Shown: positions 1-11,827 of the stretch, piece by piece
Numbering within the stretch: position 1 is the stretch's first letter
How the letters are laid out: every line of letters starts with the position of its first letter
Assembly: GCA_037447605.1 (NCBI GenBank)
Contig: CM074813.1
Location: 2,497,742-2,561,741, forward strand
Length of the DNA stretch: 64,000 bases
Source: Zygnema circumcarinatum
Taxonomy: Eukaryota > Streptophyta > Zygnematophyceae > Zygnematales > Zygnemataceae
Direction: 5' to 3'
Position numbers and translations under genes: made by a program
Notes under the pieces: model-generated
What the model saw: only the letters and a program-made list of their open reading frames with translations
What the model was told of the DNA's origin: nothing
Databases searched by the model: none

Positions 1-333
1 CGGAAGCTAATGGTGTCGTTATACCTCGAGTTTATGCACAGCTTCTGTCGGAACCTGCTTAAATGGACTGTGTGATCCATGCCGATAGGTAGCTGCTATC
101 GTAATTTATAAAATACAATTGCTGTGTAGTCTAGAATCGAACAAGATTGGCAAGTAGACAGGTTTGAGAGTAAATGAGTGGAAAGGGAGCATGGGCTGCA
201 TGTAGGCGTGCTCGGCTACCTTGGATGTGCAAAGCTGGTGAATTAGGCTTCAAATGGATCGCCATATGTAGTTTGTGGTATGCTTCATAATATCAATTTT
301 GAAAATCTTTGTTGAACATTTATGCATGCACAG
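1..333 (+). other. intron of the sigma-factor gene
   Basis: This stretch lies before the first recognisable sigma exon and ends in a clean splice acceptor (cag at 331-333). I see no conserved sigma region 1.2 or 2.1-2.3 sequence in it, so those exons must lie to the left of the window. It is most simply intron sequence. Confidence 0.6.
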
Positions 334-2392
334 GCCATAAACCGTGCACTGGCGGTCCATTCTCGCACTGTTCGAGTGCCAATGCATGCTCACGAAACAT
401 GGACGCGCATACGGACAGCAACAGCCTCATTGCTGATAGCTGGAGAAGAACCGTCTTTAAAGGTACATACGCGTCTCTTTGCTTCTAGGATAACTGACCT
501 CACCATTTCTAGTATCTGGTGCAGCAATCCTGTATTCTTGAGGAATGACACTTCATTGCCTCCCTGAGGTGAAACTGTTTTTGTTGTACGAACCAATTTA
601 CTGCCTTTAACTGCAAATTCTTGCGCAGGCTTTCCTCACATTCCTTCTATATATGTTCAAATGCTTGTGAATACCCCTAATACGGAGCCTTTCTTTCCTT
701 GCAGAAGCTGGTGGAAGTGTTGGGTCTTCCGGAGAAGAAGATAAAAAATGCGTTACGAGTAAGTAACTTGCCCAAATCTTAGTAAACATCACATGCTTTC
801 CTTTAATGGTGCCATATTCTTTCACAAAGTTGTAGAACAAAGATCATCTACATTCAGTTTACTCATCGCCCCTGAATTACGAGCTGTTTGCCTCCTTTTT
901 CACTATGATTCACGCTCTGATGCAGTGTGTTACACTTGACGTGGCTGTCTGGCAATGCAGGTACAGAAAATTATGAGGTCCTTCGAGGACAATATTCGAA
1001 ATAGCAGATCGCCCGATGAGGATGGTACAAGTTTACATCATGTATGTGATGGAATCTGGAGTAAAGGATTTTGCTACGCATGGGCCATGTGTTTCTATGA
1101 GAATGTCTTTCCACAAAAAGGAGATGGTGTATTTTTTCCAAGTAGTGAGCCATAGGCATACAGCTTTGGTTGGCGAATAGATTATGTATATCTGATTCCT
1201 ATAGATTCTATTTTCATGCTGTGGAGGTTCGTGTCGATTGTAGAACAGAAGATTGAGTCCTGGGCTGGCAAAAGGCGTCTTGCTAGGTGCTCATTGTGGA
1301 CTCTGTCATTTCACCCTTTCTATATGCATACGTAATGTAATTTTTTTTTATGGTTGTGAAGCTTAGGATGTTCACACGCAAAGCTAGGATGAGTTCTATC
1401 ATTTTGCATCATGCCTTCAGTTTCAGGATAGGAACGTCTTGTCATGAGTCTCCCCCGTTCAGTGTGGTCCCCTCCAACGTATCGACAGTGGATCTTTGTA
1501 AATGAAGAGACTCTTGGACTCCTGTTAAACAGTTGCAAGTGGTTCCCGGAGAGGCACTTGCGATTCGCACATTAACTTCTCGAATTTCTCCTTTAGGATC
1601 CATCTGAAAGGCAGGGAGTTCTGCCTCTCTTTCCAAACAGATCACAGAGTAAAGAAATGTCTCGGTCCTGATGTTTGTGTTTTCGTTGAGCTGTGCGTGA
1701 CTGCAGTTTTACTTGCCTTGTGCAGTTCATAGGCGATTCCTCGCGTGAAGCTTCATCGTGGAGGATTGCAGATGCAGAGCACTTAAAGGTAATCAGCAAG
1801 TCAAGGATTAGGCAATGCATTAAACCTTTGTCCAAGTGCCTCCTTACATCAGGATAAAAGCCGGTAGGAAGTCACTGAGAACTTTGACTTAAGCTGGGGA
1901 AGTTGTGGGCGAACTTGTTTTACAGGGGGAGATGAGGAGGCTGATCCAAGACACTCTTGATCCTCGTGAGCGGGAGATTGTGCGTTCACACTTCGGCATT
2001 GGAAGAACCGACGGCTTGTCCACGTCAATGGAGACCATCAGCCAGAAGTATGCTCACCCCTGTATTCATCTGTGAAGGGAATGCAATGTCAGATAGGGTT
2101 AAAACACAGAGGGTAGGATGAAGACAATCTTCTTGTTGCACTGCATTTTTTTCAACATTAGGTTTGGAAAACAAAGATGGGACGAAGGCTGTTTTCTTGT
2201 TGCCACAGTGGTGGGATGAAGGCAGTTCTCTTGTTGTACTGCGTTGTTCTCAACATGTGGATGGGGAGGGTTCCATGTGGCAGGCTCGGTGTGTCCAGAG
2301 AGCGTGCTCGGCAGTTGGAAGCTGTGGCTTTGAGGCGGTTGAGAAGGAAATGTCTGGAGAGTGAACTCAACAGATACTTGGTCGACGAATAG
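334..2392 (+). CDS. plastid RNA polymerase sigma-70-family factor, 3' part (5' exons outside window)
   Basis: Sigma subunits direct the bacterial-type plastid RNA polymerase (PEP) to promoters; this one should act in the chloroplast. Six exons join in phase 0 or compatible phase: 334-462, 705-758, 961-1041, 1726-1788, 1926-2047, 2284-2392. The first encodes the end of region 2.4 (QAINRALAVHSRTVRVP, where the Q comes from the preceding exon), followed by region 3 (KLVEVLGLPEKKIKNALR). The FIGDSS linker leads into region 4.1 (DPREREIVRSHFGI) and the region 4.2 helix-turn-helix LGVSRERARQLEAVALRRLR, ending in a stop after YLVDE. Regions 1 and 2.1-2.3 and the transit peptide are not in the window. 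Which plant SIG class it belongs to cannot be told from the C-terminus alone. The exon 3 donor was placed at CAT/gtatgt because that keeps the frame; a nearer gt at 1025 would break it. Confidence 0.88.
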
Positions 2393-3080
2393 GCAAAAGG
2401 CAGTGGTCCGATTGTTTATGTTTGAGTTGTGTGGCCTCGTCAGAACACGATAGGGGCTGTATGTGTGGCATTGTACATTTTGTAGATACCAAAACGATGT
2501 TCATGTCAAGAATTAGGTTTTGCAATCAACCTCTGATTGGTTGTGGCTGAAAACCAGCCGGTTAGTTTTAAGATGTTGTTTTTATAATTTGTATATGCGG
2601 GAGCAATGCAAAGTGTGTGCCTTTTCATGGCTTTCTTTGTGTTAATCTCATGCTCAAATCCCTGAAGAGGTCGTTTTGCTTTGACAGCATTGAAAGTTTG
2701 TCATCCAAATGATGTCCTCATGACGAGTCATGATGGGAATGTCAAATTTTCAAACAAGAGGTTGTCGCGAGTGCAGCTTTCACGCATCTGCACCTACTCA
2801 GAAATGACGGCGAGAAATCAACCAATAATATGCCACTTGTCCTTCAACGCCACTTGCCATTCAATAGTTCTGGAGAAGGGTTGGTCGCAGAGAGTCTGGC
2901 GTGCCCGAGGTGAAAGCTTAGGTCTTGATTTCACGGGTATATCCTCGAACTGTGTTATCATGGATTTGGTAAAATGGATGCTATCCTTGGATGCATTTTC
3001 TCCTCACATCCTGCCAATCCGGTTGCCTAGAACCCGGATAGCTTACAAACTTTTCAAATCATTCTGAATGATTGAACTGA
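2393..3080. other. intergenic / 3' flank of the sigma gene
   Basis: AT-richer sequence after the sigma stop codon, presumably 3' UTR and spacer. The longest open stretch (2681-3067) has no recognisable domain, and I see no gene here. Confidence 0.5.
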
Positions 3081-3495
3081 GGCATGATGGCATGACCGGG
3101 CATTATGGCATGGCCGGGCACGATGGCATGATGGCATGGCCGGGCATGATGGCGTGGCCGGGCATGATGGCATGACCAAGCATGATGGCATGACCAAGCA
3201 TGATGGCATGACCGGGCATGATGGCATGACCAAGCATGATGGCATGACCAAGCATGATGGCATGGCCGGGCATGATGGCATGACCAAGCATGATGGCATG
3301 GCCGGGCATGATGGCATGGCCGGGCATGATGGCATGGCCGGGCATGATGGCATGGCCGGGCATGATGGCATGGCCGGGCATGATGGCATGGCCGGGCATG
3401 ATGGCATGGCCGGGCATGATGGCATGATGGCATGGCCGGGCATGATGGCATGGCCGGGCATGATGGCATGATGGCATGACCGGACATGATGGCAG
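3081..3495. repeat. 18-bp minisatellite
   Basis: About 23 tandem copies of an 18-bp unit, catgatggcatggccggg, with a variant ending gaccaag clustered at 3174-3296. A few units carry an extra catgatgg-type half unit. The unit is a multiple of three without stop codons, so several reading frames on both strands stay open through the array. Those open frames are a by-product of the repeat and not genes. Confidence 0.95.
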
Positions 3496-3815
3496 TTACC
3501 GTACAGTGCGATGCGCCTGCAACGGTCATGCGGTCATGGCCCCATCCATCCATGCGAGCGCCATGCGGGATGCGGCCCATCCGGCCATCGCTCCTTTGTA
3601 CCCGTTGGCTTACCTCGCTGAGGCCGCCTGCCTGTGCGCTATGGTGGAAGCAGCCCTAGCCATAGCCTTTGTGCTGGCCGTGGCGTAGTTCTAGAGCTCA
3701 GTCAAGAGGACGAAGCTGCTACCACTACATCGTTGAGGGTGCATTTGGAGGCGAGAGATATTTAGGGGGTTTTTAGGGTTTTTTTTCAGAATTGGAAGGG
3801 ACAGGCCAGAAGAAG
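3496..3815 (+). promoter_or_regulatory. upstream region and 5' UTR of the TPR/J-domain gene
   Basis: Spacer between the minisatellite and the first ATG of the next gene. Two telo-box-like runs (tttaggg and tttttagggttttt) sit at 3760-3782, 35-55 bp before the start codon. Such elements are common near plant transcription starts. No clear TATA box was seen. Confidence 0.4.
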
Positions 3816-6800
3816 ATGGCAGAGAGGTCTTCGGCACAGAGCTCGCATGGAACGGATTCTCCGTTTTTTTCTTTTCAAAGAAATGGCGAAGGTTTGCTGA
3901 ATATGCCTGCTGGGTTGTCCTTTCCCACTGTCGTTGGAAAAGCAAACCTTGGTCATCAGAACGGAAAAAGTCCGGCTACCAGAAGGAGACGCGCGAGGAT
4001 GGCGTCTTCTGTTCTTGCGGGAAACTTTCCGACGGCGAAGCAGACATTTCCCTGCAATACAAGTGCCATTCAGAAGAATTTCGAAGAACTGCGTGTGGCC
4101 GACCCTACAACTTCTGCTGCTCCAGCTGTAGGTCAAGCTGCTGTTCCAGCTGTAGGTCAAGCTGCTGCTCCAGCTGCAGGTTTTGTGTTTGGCGCAGGGG
4201 TCTCACAGGGCCATGCAACTGCTTCCACTGGGCAGTCGGCTGTAGCCAGCGCAGATCAGGAAAGTTCTGGACGTTCATTCGGTGAACCCTTCAAGAGCGT
4301 GTTTTTTGCTGCGCCAGCTGTTCCAGTTGGCCAACCAGGACGAGTTCCAAACGAATTTTCAAACGTAAGACAGGATAGCGGAGCAGGGATAGCCACAACT
4401 AAGCAGAAACAATTTTCCTTTTCGGGAAGCGTTTCTCCCCAAGTGCCTCTGTTTTCTGCGTTTCCCAATGGCTTTGGAATAACCGACTTAAGTCAGCAGA
4501 ATGGCAAGACTGCGCCGACTTTTTCATCTGCTGCAGTGTCCAGGAGCGACACTGCAGTATCTTTTATTGGTGTGGAGAGAAGGCGGAAGCCAGGGCCTGA
4601 AGTTGAGGCTGATACAACCAGTATCCAGAAAGGCATGAGAGAGTTGCGTGTGGGGAATTCGACCACCGCTGCAGAACCAGCTAGTCGCGTCGTTTATACA
4701 TCAGGGGTGAAGGATCCTCGTGCATTACCCCGGAATGGGCTGTCTACGGTAGCCAGTGCCGATCAAGAAAATTCAGGAATTTCTGGCGTTCCTCAAAACT
4801 TGCCCTCAAGGAGTTCAGGTGGAGCTAAAGAGCCAATTGCGACAGCTGCCTGCCCTGGACCTATTCCAAACCAAATTCCACCTGTACGACAGGAAAGCGA
4901 TGCAGGGGTAGCCGCAACTTTGAAGCCCACGTTTTCTTTTTTGGGGGATGTTTCTACTCAAGGGTTTACCGTGGTAAACAACCCCATATTCTCCTCCCCT
5001 CCTAAAGCTCCTGATGGTGGACGTGATGGCAGTGGCAAGGGTGCATCGCCGCTGCAAAGGCGGCGAACACGAGTTCCGCCTAGACGAAGCCGTAGAAGCC
5101 CACGGAGATCGGATGCAGCTGCAACCCAGAGCAGTTTGGCAGGGCCTTCCTTCTCGAATCCTGGAATTGGCTCTCCAAGCCCGTTCGTTGACTTGCAGGA
5201 CGACTCCTTAGACATGGGATCTCCAATGGATTTGTCACCTGTAAGGCCTGAGGAGGACGATGATGTCATTGCCTTTCCTCAGAAAGATGAGAAGCAGGAA
5301 CAGGAAGATAAAAAGCAGGAGCAGCCTGAAGTGAACGTAAGGAGTCTGCGATCCGAACAACAAGAACGTTTGGAGCGTAACATCAGGCCTCGTGAACCGG
5401 AAGGCAATATTCCAGCTGTCAATTCCAGTGTAAAGAATGGCAAACATGAAGAGCTCAGTCAATCCAGGGCTGAAAGTGGAGGAGCCTTTCTCGGAGACAT
5501 GAAAGCTCCGCAATTCAACCTCGGAGCAGGTGGGAGTTCTACTCCTGTTGGAGCAAATCCACTTGGGAGTTCTGGAATCCGAAAGCATTTTTCGCGGAGG
5601 CTCCATAGTGCAGTCAGTCCTCAAAGGAAAAAGAATCAGCCATCATGGCCTACAAACTCTGAAGCTCCACTTGCAAGTCAAGATCGGCTGCACACTACTT
5701 TCTCACTGAAAAAGCAGTCAGGTGGAACAGTTCCCGCAAACGCAACTGGTGATGCAGCTGGCGGCTCGGAGAAATTTGGTCACGCATCGGCAGGGGGAAT
5801 GAATAGCAAGATTTCGGGAGCATCGGTTGCAGGAGGGTCAGGAAGTGGAGCAAACTTTAGCTCTCCTTCAGATTCTAGCTTTTTGCTGGTACAGAAAAAT
5901 TGGGATTCGTGGAAAGAAAAGTAAGTTTTCGTTCCTTTTCCAATTTAGATTTTGTTGGTCTTCAAATTTGCTAGTGATAAGAGAATTCATGTACTAGACT
6001 ATCATACTTGTGACATTATGAGAATATGCCTCCGTCTCTAAATTTGTTGCAAGGTTTCCTGCTGAAGGATGAAGAGAGATTGAGGACTTGGTCCTCTATC
6101 TTTCTCCATGCTTAATGGCACGGTGTGCTTTCATTTTTGTCTTTGACCAGTGTAGTGTTGGTGCTGACTCGCTTGATTGTGGCTACAGGGGAAATACTGC
6201 ACACAATGCCAAGAAATTTGCGAAAGCAGAGGAGTACTATACTCGAGGGCTTCAGAGTGTGGAGCAGTATGGCAACATTGGCAAGAGTGCCGCCATGGCT
6301 GCAATATTTCGGAGCAACCGCGCAGCATCGCGTGTGAATATGGGACGCTTGAAGGAGGCACTGGAGGATTGTCGGATGGCAATAAACTCCGACTCTACAT
6401 ACTCAAAAGCACGACTTCGAGCAGCAAGGTATGTTCATAACGAATCAGCTGAACATGACGTACTTGATCACCTATCGCCAAAATGTAGTAAATGAAAAGA
6501 GTGAGAAACGAAAAAACGTAATGTATTTTCGCTGTTAACAGCCACTCTTCAAGGCAGCGCAGGCAGGCTTCCTTTTCCTTCTTTTTCGGCGTCATATGCT
6601 CGATCGCCCATTTTTGCAACAAAACTTCAACGATAAGGCTACTCAACTGATACCACCACTCTAATATTTTCAATGATTTGAGTTTAGGCTAACTCCATAT
6701 TGCGTGTTGGTGCTTGCCTTTCTTCAAATGCACAGCTGTTATTTAATGGTTGGAAACACGCAAGCAGCGGCTGTATATCTCGAGGAGTGCCAAAGGCAGC

Positions 6801-9800
6801 AGGACGGGCAAACCTTTGATCCCAAAATAGCGGAAGATGCGACCGACCTTTGGAAGCGTCTCCGAATAGTGGAGACCTCATTGGCCCGAACCCAAGAGCT
6901 TATGAAAGGGGGGGTCAACGGAGCTGCGGATTATTCGGCAGCTTTGAATGTCATCAATGAGGGGATGAATGTGGCAGGACATTGCGAGCAGTTTTTCTTC
7001 CTTAAAGCGCAATCGCTCCTTGCGGTGAGTGCGGCTAGTCTTTTGACGCATAGGTTAAGTTTTTTAAGTTTTCAATGGTCACGGTTAAGCGTCTAAGTTG
7101 TGCTGTTCTGGAATGTTTTTCCTCGTCAACATTCACAGATCATTGTTAGGATGATTTTTTACATATGCCTTGTCACAGTTGTATTCAAGGATAGCAGAAG
7201 ATTTGATGGTCCGATCTGTACTTCGTAGTTTTTGATATGAGTAAGTGAGCGTGGATGTGCGAAGTAAATTTCGCCTTTTATGAGTCGCTGCCTTTATATG
7301 TCCATCTAATCACCTAATCGACCCAAAAAAATTGCAAACCTGGTGTCTCTGATTGTAATCCTTCCCCAGCCATTCTAGCTAAAGGGTTTCAAAAGTTTCT
7401 CAACGGTGAACTGCTGTGGACCTTCTTCCTATCTGCAAGCCTTCGGTTTCGATAGAGTGTCTGTCCCCTTTGCTTCAACACCTATTGAGTTTGTCGTAAT
7501 TTTTACCCAGCCTTATTTTCCATGAACGAATTGTGCAGCTGAGAAGATACGAAGATGTTCTGCGACTCTGCGAGGAATCCTTGGACTTGGCTGCGAGCAA
7601 TTCCTCTCTCGGACCCAATGCGGGGGAGGAGGGTGCGCTTAGCTCTGCAATGCGGGCCAAAACTTGGAGGTGGTGGATGCAGGGGAAGGCTTTGTTCTGT
7701 ATGGGGAAAATGGAGGAATCTCTCGAGGTGTTGGCGAAGGTGGAGGAGGATCGAGGTTCAAGCAGGTATATCTCCATGGTTGACAAATCTGCGTCTGCAG
7801 TAGATGAGTGTATGCGTAATTACGTTTGAGACAAGGGTTCAGACATGTTGCATGTGTTAAAATGGACTTCAGGGATGCCAGAGAGGGTCAAACGAAGGAA
7901 AAAGAAAAAAAAAACAAAAGAAATGGAGGAAACATGTTTTGTAGGTGGGGGGTAGCTATAGTGCACCGGCTCACCTGCCTAGAATCTGAAGAAAATTACG
8001 AAATGAGTGGAACTCCTCGCTTAGCAGTTAAATTTTCTCATTTTCTCCCTCTCTCCCAGATTTCGTTTGTGCTCCTTCCCTTCTCGTTCTTCTTATCTTC
8101 TTAATTTGTTGCTTATGGGTATGCAGAAATGGCCAAATTGGAGAGGGCAAGGAGAAGGATGCGCGAGATTTGGCAGCAGCCATTCAAGAGCTTTTGGGGC
8201 ATAAGGTGCGACAAACCACTAGATTATATGCAAAATTATATGTAATTGGGAAGAATTATCATTCCAGTGGTTATGGCATTGGTAGAGGGGTGAGCATAAT
8301 AAATTTGGACGAAGCTGTGTGAAAGCTTGGCATGCAAGCGCAAAAACTAGTTCTTTTTGGTCGTTTCTAGTAAATTTGTAAAATAGGTGACAATTGCATC
8401 ATCTGACTGCAGCTATCAGCCACGAAAATTCTTCACACTTCCTTCTCCTCTCAAAGCTTTTGGAGACTGAGGACTTAAATGTTTCAGTGAGTCTGTTAAC
8501 CTATTCCCGTTATCCATCATCATCCCTCATCACTTGATGTTACGAATGTTGATTGTGATGCAGATGGCAGGCAACGCTGCCTTTCAAGCAAAGAACCATG
8601 TAAAAGCCGTTGAACATTATTCTGCTGCTTTGGCTGCAACCCTTATCCGTGAATCTCGCCCGTTCAATGCAATCATCTTTTGCAATAGAGCGGCAGCGAG
8701 CCAAGCATTGGGCCACATATCGGATGCCATTGCGGATTGCAGCCGAGCCATAGCTCTCGATCCCAAGTATGCGAAGGTGAGAACTTGCTAAACCATTGCT
8801 AAACCATGCAGCTTGCTGCCTTCTTCTTCTTCGTCTTCTTCTTCATCTTCTTCTTCTTCTTCTTCTTCTTCTTCTTCTTCTTCTTCTCCTTCGTCTTCTT
8901 CTTCTTCCTCTTCTTCTTCTTCTTCGTCTTCTCCTTCTTCTTCTTCTTCTTCTTCTTCTTCTTCGTCTTCTTCTTCTTCTACTTCTTCTTCGTCTTCTTC
9001 TTCTTCTACTTCTTCTTCTTCTTCTTCTTCTTCTACTTCGTCTTCTTCTACTTCGTCTTCCTCTTCGTCTTCTACTTCTTCCTCTTCTTCTTCTTTCTTC
9101 TTCTTGGATTGAGAGGATGGATTGGGTGACTGACGAAACTGTATAAAAACTTCGTATGAAAAAATTTCAGGCTCTATCTCGCCGAGCGACCTTGTATGAG
9201 ACAATTAGGGATTACAGTCAAGTGGTTGCGGACCTTCAACGGCTTGTTGGGCTCATGGAGCAGAGCGGCAGCTCATCCTTTGCAGGGCAGCTCCAATATA
9301 ACTCTGAAATTTCTCAAGCACGGGATCGATTGAGCAAAGCGGAGACCGAGTTTAAGAAAGAACATCCGCTAGATCATTATCTCCTTTTGTAAGTTGTTGC
9401 TTCGCTTTATACGTAATGGGTATATATTGTTCAATTGCCAATGTTTGATTGAAGGGAATCTGATCTTGGTATCGTTTGAATGGAATGTTTCCTCTTCAGG
9501 GGAGTCCCATCTACTGCTGCAGAAAGTGAGATAAAAAAAGCGTATCGCAAAGCAGCTCTGAGACATCACCCGGATAAGGTAACACCGAGCAATGGCAGAT
9601 GAACTTTTTTCTTGGTGAAAAGCCACATGAAAAAGGATTGCGAAAAGGGGACTTTGACGCTACTTTCCATTTTCTTTTTGTGTCTTTTGAATGGAATTCA
9701 GGTTGGCCAGCTGCTGGTTCGAAGTGAGTCTGATGCCGATGGCAGTTTTTGGAAAGATGTGAGTGAAGTGGTCCAGAAAGAAGCTGCACCTCTCTTCAAG

Positions 9801-10498
9801 CTTATCGGAGAAAGCTATGCGATTTTGTCGGACACTTCCAAGGTACACACAACACCTCCATTTGTATGTCATGTGCAGAGAAAGCATCATATATGTGTTT
9901 GAATCGGAAAAGAGAAATTGCTCCATTTTCGCAAACAATGGTTCATTCTTGCTCCTAGGCTTGAGCACTGTGAGCAGCAGCTGATGATGATTCAAAAGAG
10001 ACTTGTTGTTTTGGCAACTCCCGCATTTATTTATGCGAAACGGCGTCTGTTCACTTGTGCAGAGGCAAAAGTATGATGCAGAAGAGCAGCTCAGGAAACT
10101 GAGGAACGGCGATTCATCATCTGTTAATAATGCTTACATGTTCCCTCGAACGGGCCGGAGGACACGAGATTGGGATGGAGGACAGGAATATGCGAACAAT
10201 GTGAGCCAAAACTCTGCATGAATACATAACATAAGCCTAGCTACCTTCAATGTAGAGAAAAAAAAAGATTTCTTTCATGGGATTTGTTGAGAGCATGAGA
10301 GCTATAACACCCTTTGCTTCAATCTGACTATGTGCTTCTCTATTATCTGTTATGTTATCTGTGACGCAGCGGGGCCAAGGGGCTTCCTATGCGGAGTCCT
10401 CCCACAACAGGAGGTCGCGGCCCTATTTTCAAACTTCCTCAAGTCGCCGGCCGGGGGATGGAGCAGGCTATGGCGCCTATGACTGGGACGACCTCTAG
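3816..10498 (+). CDS. TPR-repeat protein with C-terminal J domain (DNAJC7 / plant TPR16-like co-chaperone)
   Basis: Co-chaperone expected to bind Hsp70/Hsp90 C-termini through its TPR helices and to stimulate Hsp70 ATPase through its J domain. Eleven exons join in phase: 3816-5920, 6189-6428, 6736-7024, 7539-7765, 8127-8205, 8564-8776, 9171-9388, 9500-9578, 9702-9842, 10063-10200, 10370-10498, giving about 1285 aa. The first exon alone encodes about 700 residues of Ser/Gly/Pro-rich, low-complexity sequence with F-S-F-x-G-like motifs and an internal duplication. TPR motifs follow (GNTAHNAKKFAKAEEYYTRG; GNAAFQAKNHVKAVEHYSAA; NRAAASQALGHISDAIADCS). The J domain then contains KKAYRKAALRHHPDK, with the HPD triad split from the rest by an intron after DK. 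The tail is Arg/Gly/Tyr-rich and ends DWDDL. The start ATG at 3816 (MAERSS) is the first in frame. The intron after 8776 holds a long TTC repeat. Confidence 0.92.
8821..9105. repeat. intronic (TTC)n / (GAA)n microsatellite
   Basis: About 285 bp of nearly uninterrupted TTC/CTT triplets with scattered GTC, CTC and ACT variants, inside the intron between TPR exons 8564-8776 and 9171-9388. It serves as a very long polypyrimidine tract on the sense strand, ending about 65 bp before the acceptor. Open frames across it on both strands are repeat artefacts. Confidence 0.95.
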
Positions 10499-10501
10499 GG
10501 G

Positions 10502-10507
<6 letters not shown>

Positions 10508-10541
<34 letters not shown>

Positions 10542-10562
10542 GAGAGAGAGAGAGAGAGAGAG
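10508..10562. repeat. (GA)n microsatellite in the 3' flank
   Basis: An AG/GA dinucleotide run with one gt interruption starting 10 bp after the TPR/J-domain stop codon, so probably in the 3' UTR. A short (AGTC)n run at 10677-10703 follows 115 bp later. Confidence 0.9.
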
Positions 10563-11392
10563 ACTGTAGAGAGTGTTTTTGGTAGAGAAATCATCCTTCA
10601 CGGTATTCAATTTTCCTAAGAACTTGCAGCTTTCAGGTATTCTTTCCGTGGTAGGTCAAACCGGAGACCGGCCAAATCAGTCAGTCAGTCAGTCAGTCAG
10701 TCAGTGGGGGGACCTTTTAGGAGCCGCTAAGTGCAGCCGGTTCAAGTTCAAGGCGACATCAGAAAGTTAGGGTTAGGGTCGAGAGCTGACTGACATGCAT
10801 AGCTCAAGGACTCAGTTTCGAATCATTTTTTTTTTTTCGCCATCGTAGAGAGCAACGGCAGTGCAAAAAGAGCGCTGTGCGAGTGCTTGTTGTGGTTTTA
10901 ATGTTTTTTTTTTTTTTTTCTATGAAGGAAATTGTGAAGGTTGGTATTGCATATGCTTTCCCTTTTAATTTCACTGGAGTGAGTAATTTTGATGGAGTGT
11001 ACTTTTGAACACCCCGTAGCACTAGTCTCACGTAACACCACGTCTTTTTTTAAAATTTCTTTTTGTTAATGTTTTCAGATATCTTCTTGTGAAATGGTTT
11101 CATTTTTTCAGGTCGTTTTAAAAATGGTTTTATTTTTTCAGGTCGTTTTTTAAAAATGGTTTTATTTTTTCTAGGATGAATTTTCAGTCTTAGTCTGTCC
11201 GAAATTATTTTTCAAAACGGCGCCCGAGAGGGGGCCCACGGTCGCTGTGTTCCGGTTCCTGCTTGGACACGCTGGACGTCCACTTGGCATGGGCTGCAAC
11301 AATACCACGACCATGCTGGTGATCGACCCACCCCCACCGTCCGATCACACTCCACATGCTGCTATCGACGGTTAGAATCCCTCACATCCGTT
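10563..11392. other. intergenic, T-rich, with a short tandem repeat at 11094-11177
   Basis: No gene seen. At 11094-11177 an imperfect unit of about 40 bp (atggttttattttttcaggtc core) occurs three times. From 11220 onward base composition changes to GC-rich, which marks the promoter of the steroleosin gene. A (TTAGGG)2-like stretch sits at 10768-10781. Confidence 0.6.
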
Positions 11393-11488
11393 ACACGTGG
11401 TATATCCAACGGTCAGAAATCAAGAAGCTCGCAGTCGGCCATCCAACGGTCAGTTTCCTAAACTGTACACGTGGACTATCCAACGGTC
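11393..11488 (+). promoter_or_regulatory. phased ABRE/G-box plus ATCCAACGGTC array, steroleosin promoter
   Basis: The 11-mer ATCCAACGGTC occurs exactly at 11404, 11441 and 11478, that is with a constant 37-bp step. The first and third copies are each preceded, 11 bp upstream, by ACACGTGG (11393 and 11467), a G-box/ABRE core bound by bZIP factors. AACGGTC resembles MYB-type sites. Further CACGT cores follow at 11512-11517, 11574-11581 (GCCACGTGGC-type) and 11661-11668. The arrangement suggests regulation by ABA or desiccation, in keeping with oil-body genes; that is inference. Confidence 0.65.
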
Positions 11489-11827
11489 GTAATCTTCGGC
11501 ACTCTCTTTTGTGCCACGTTTCGAGCCTCGGGGCCGTAGCAGACATGCTACACGCCGGCGGGTTTTCTGAGTGCCACGTGGCAGCGTCGGGGGCAGGCGA
11601 GGGGGCCATGGCGCGTGCCTCGTCTGCTTGGCGGACTGCAGGAGAGGGTCGCACTGCCTGCCACGTGACAGCCGCCATGGGCGAGTTTCTGCATGGGCCC
11701 CTCCTGGGTGCAGGGGATCGCGGGGGCTCCATTTCTGGAGCTTTCCGGTCGATCGACGCCCGCAAGGGGTCTGGCGGCGGGTTGGGGTTGTTTTTTTTCG
11801 TGTGGAACTCAGGTCCTGGATCTAAGC

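Noticed and set aside
1597-1652. Possible extra sigma-factor exon (DPSERQGVLPLFPNRSQ)
   Set aside because: It has splice-like ends, but it would break the reading frame, while exons 961-1041 and 1726-1788 join cleanly without it.
3081-3495. CRISPR-like array
   Set aside because: Units are contiguous with no unique spacers, and the genome is eukaryotic; it is a plain minisatellite.
3054-3580. Open frames of 110-170 codons on both strands
   Set aside because: They come from the stop-free 18-bp minisatellite and have no independent support.
8788-9204. Poly-Glu, poly-Leu, poly-Phe and poly-Ser frames
   Set aside because: All are translations of the intronic TTC/GAA repeat; the flanking exons splice around it.
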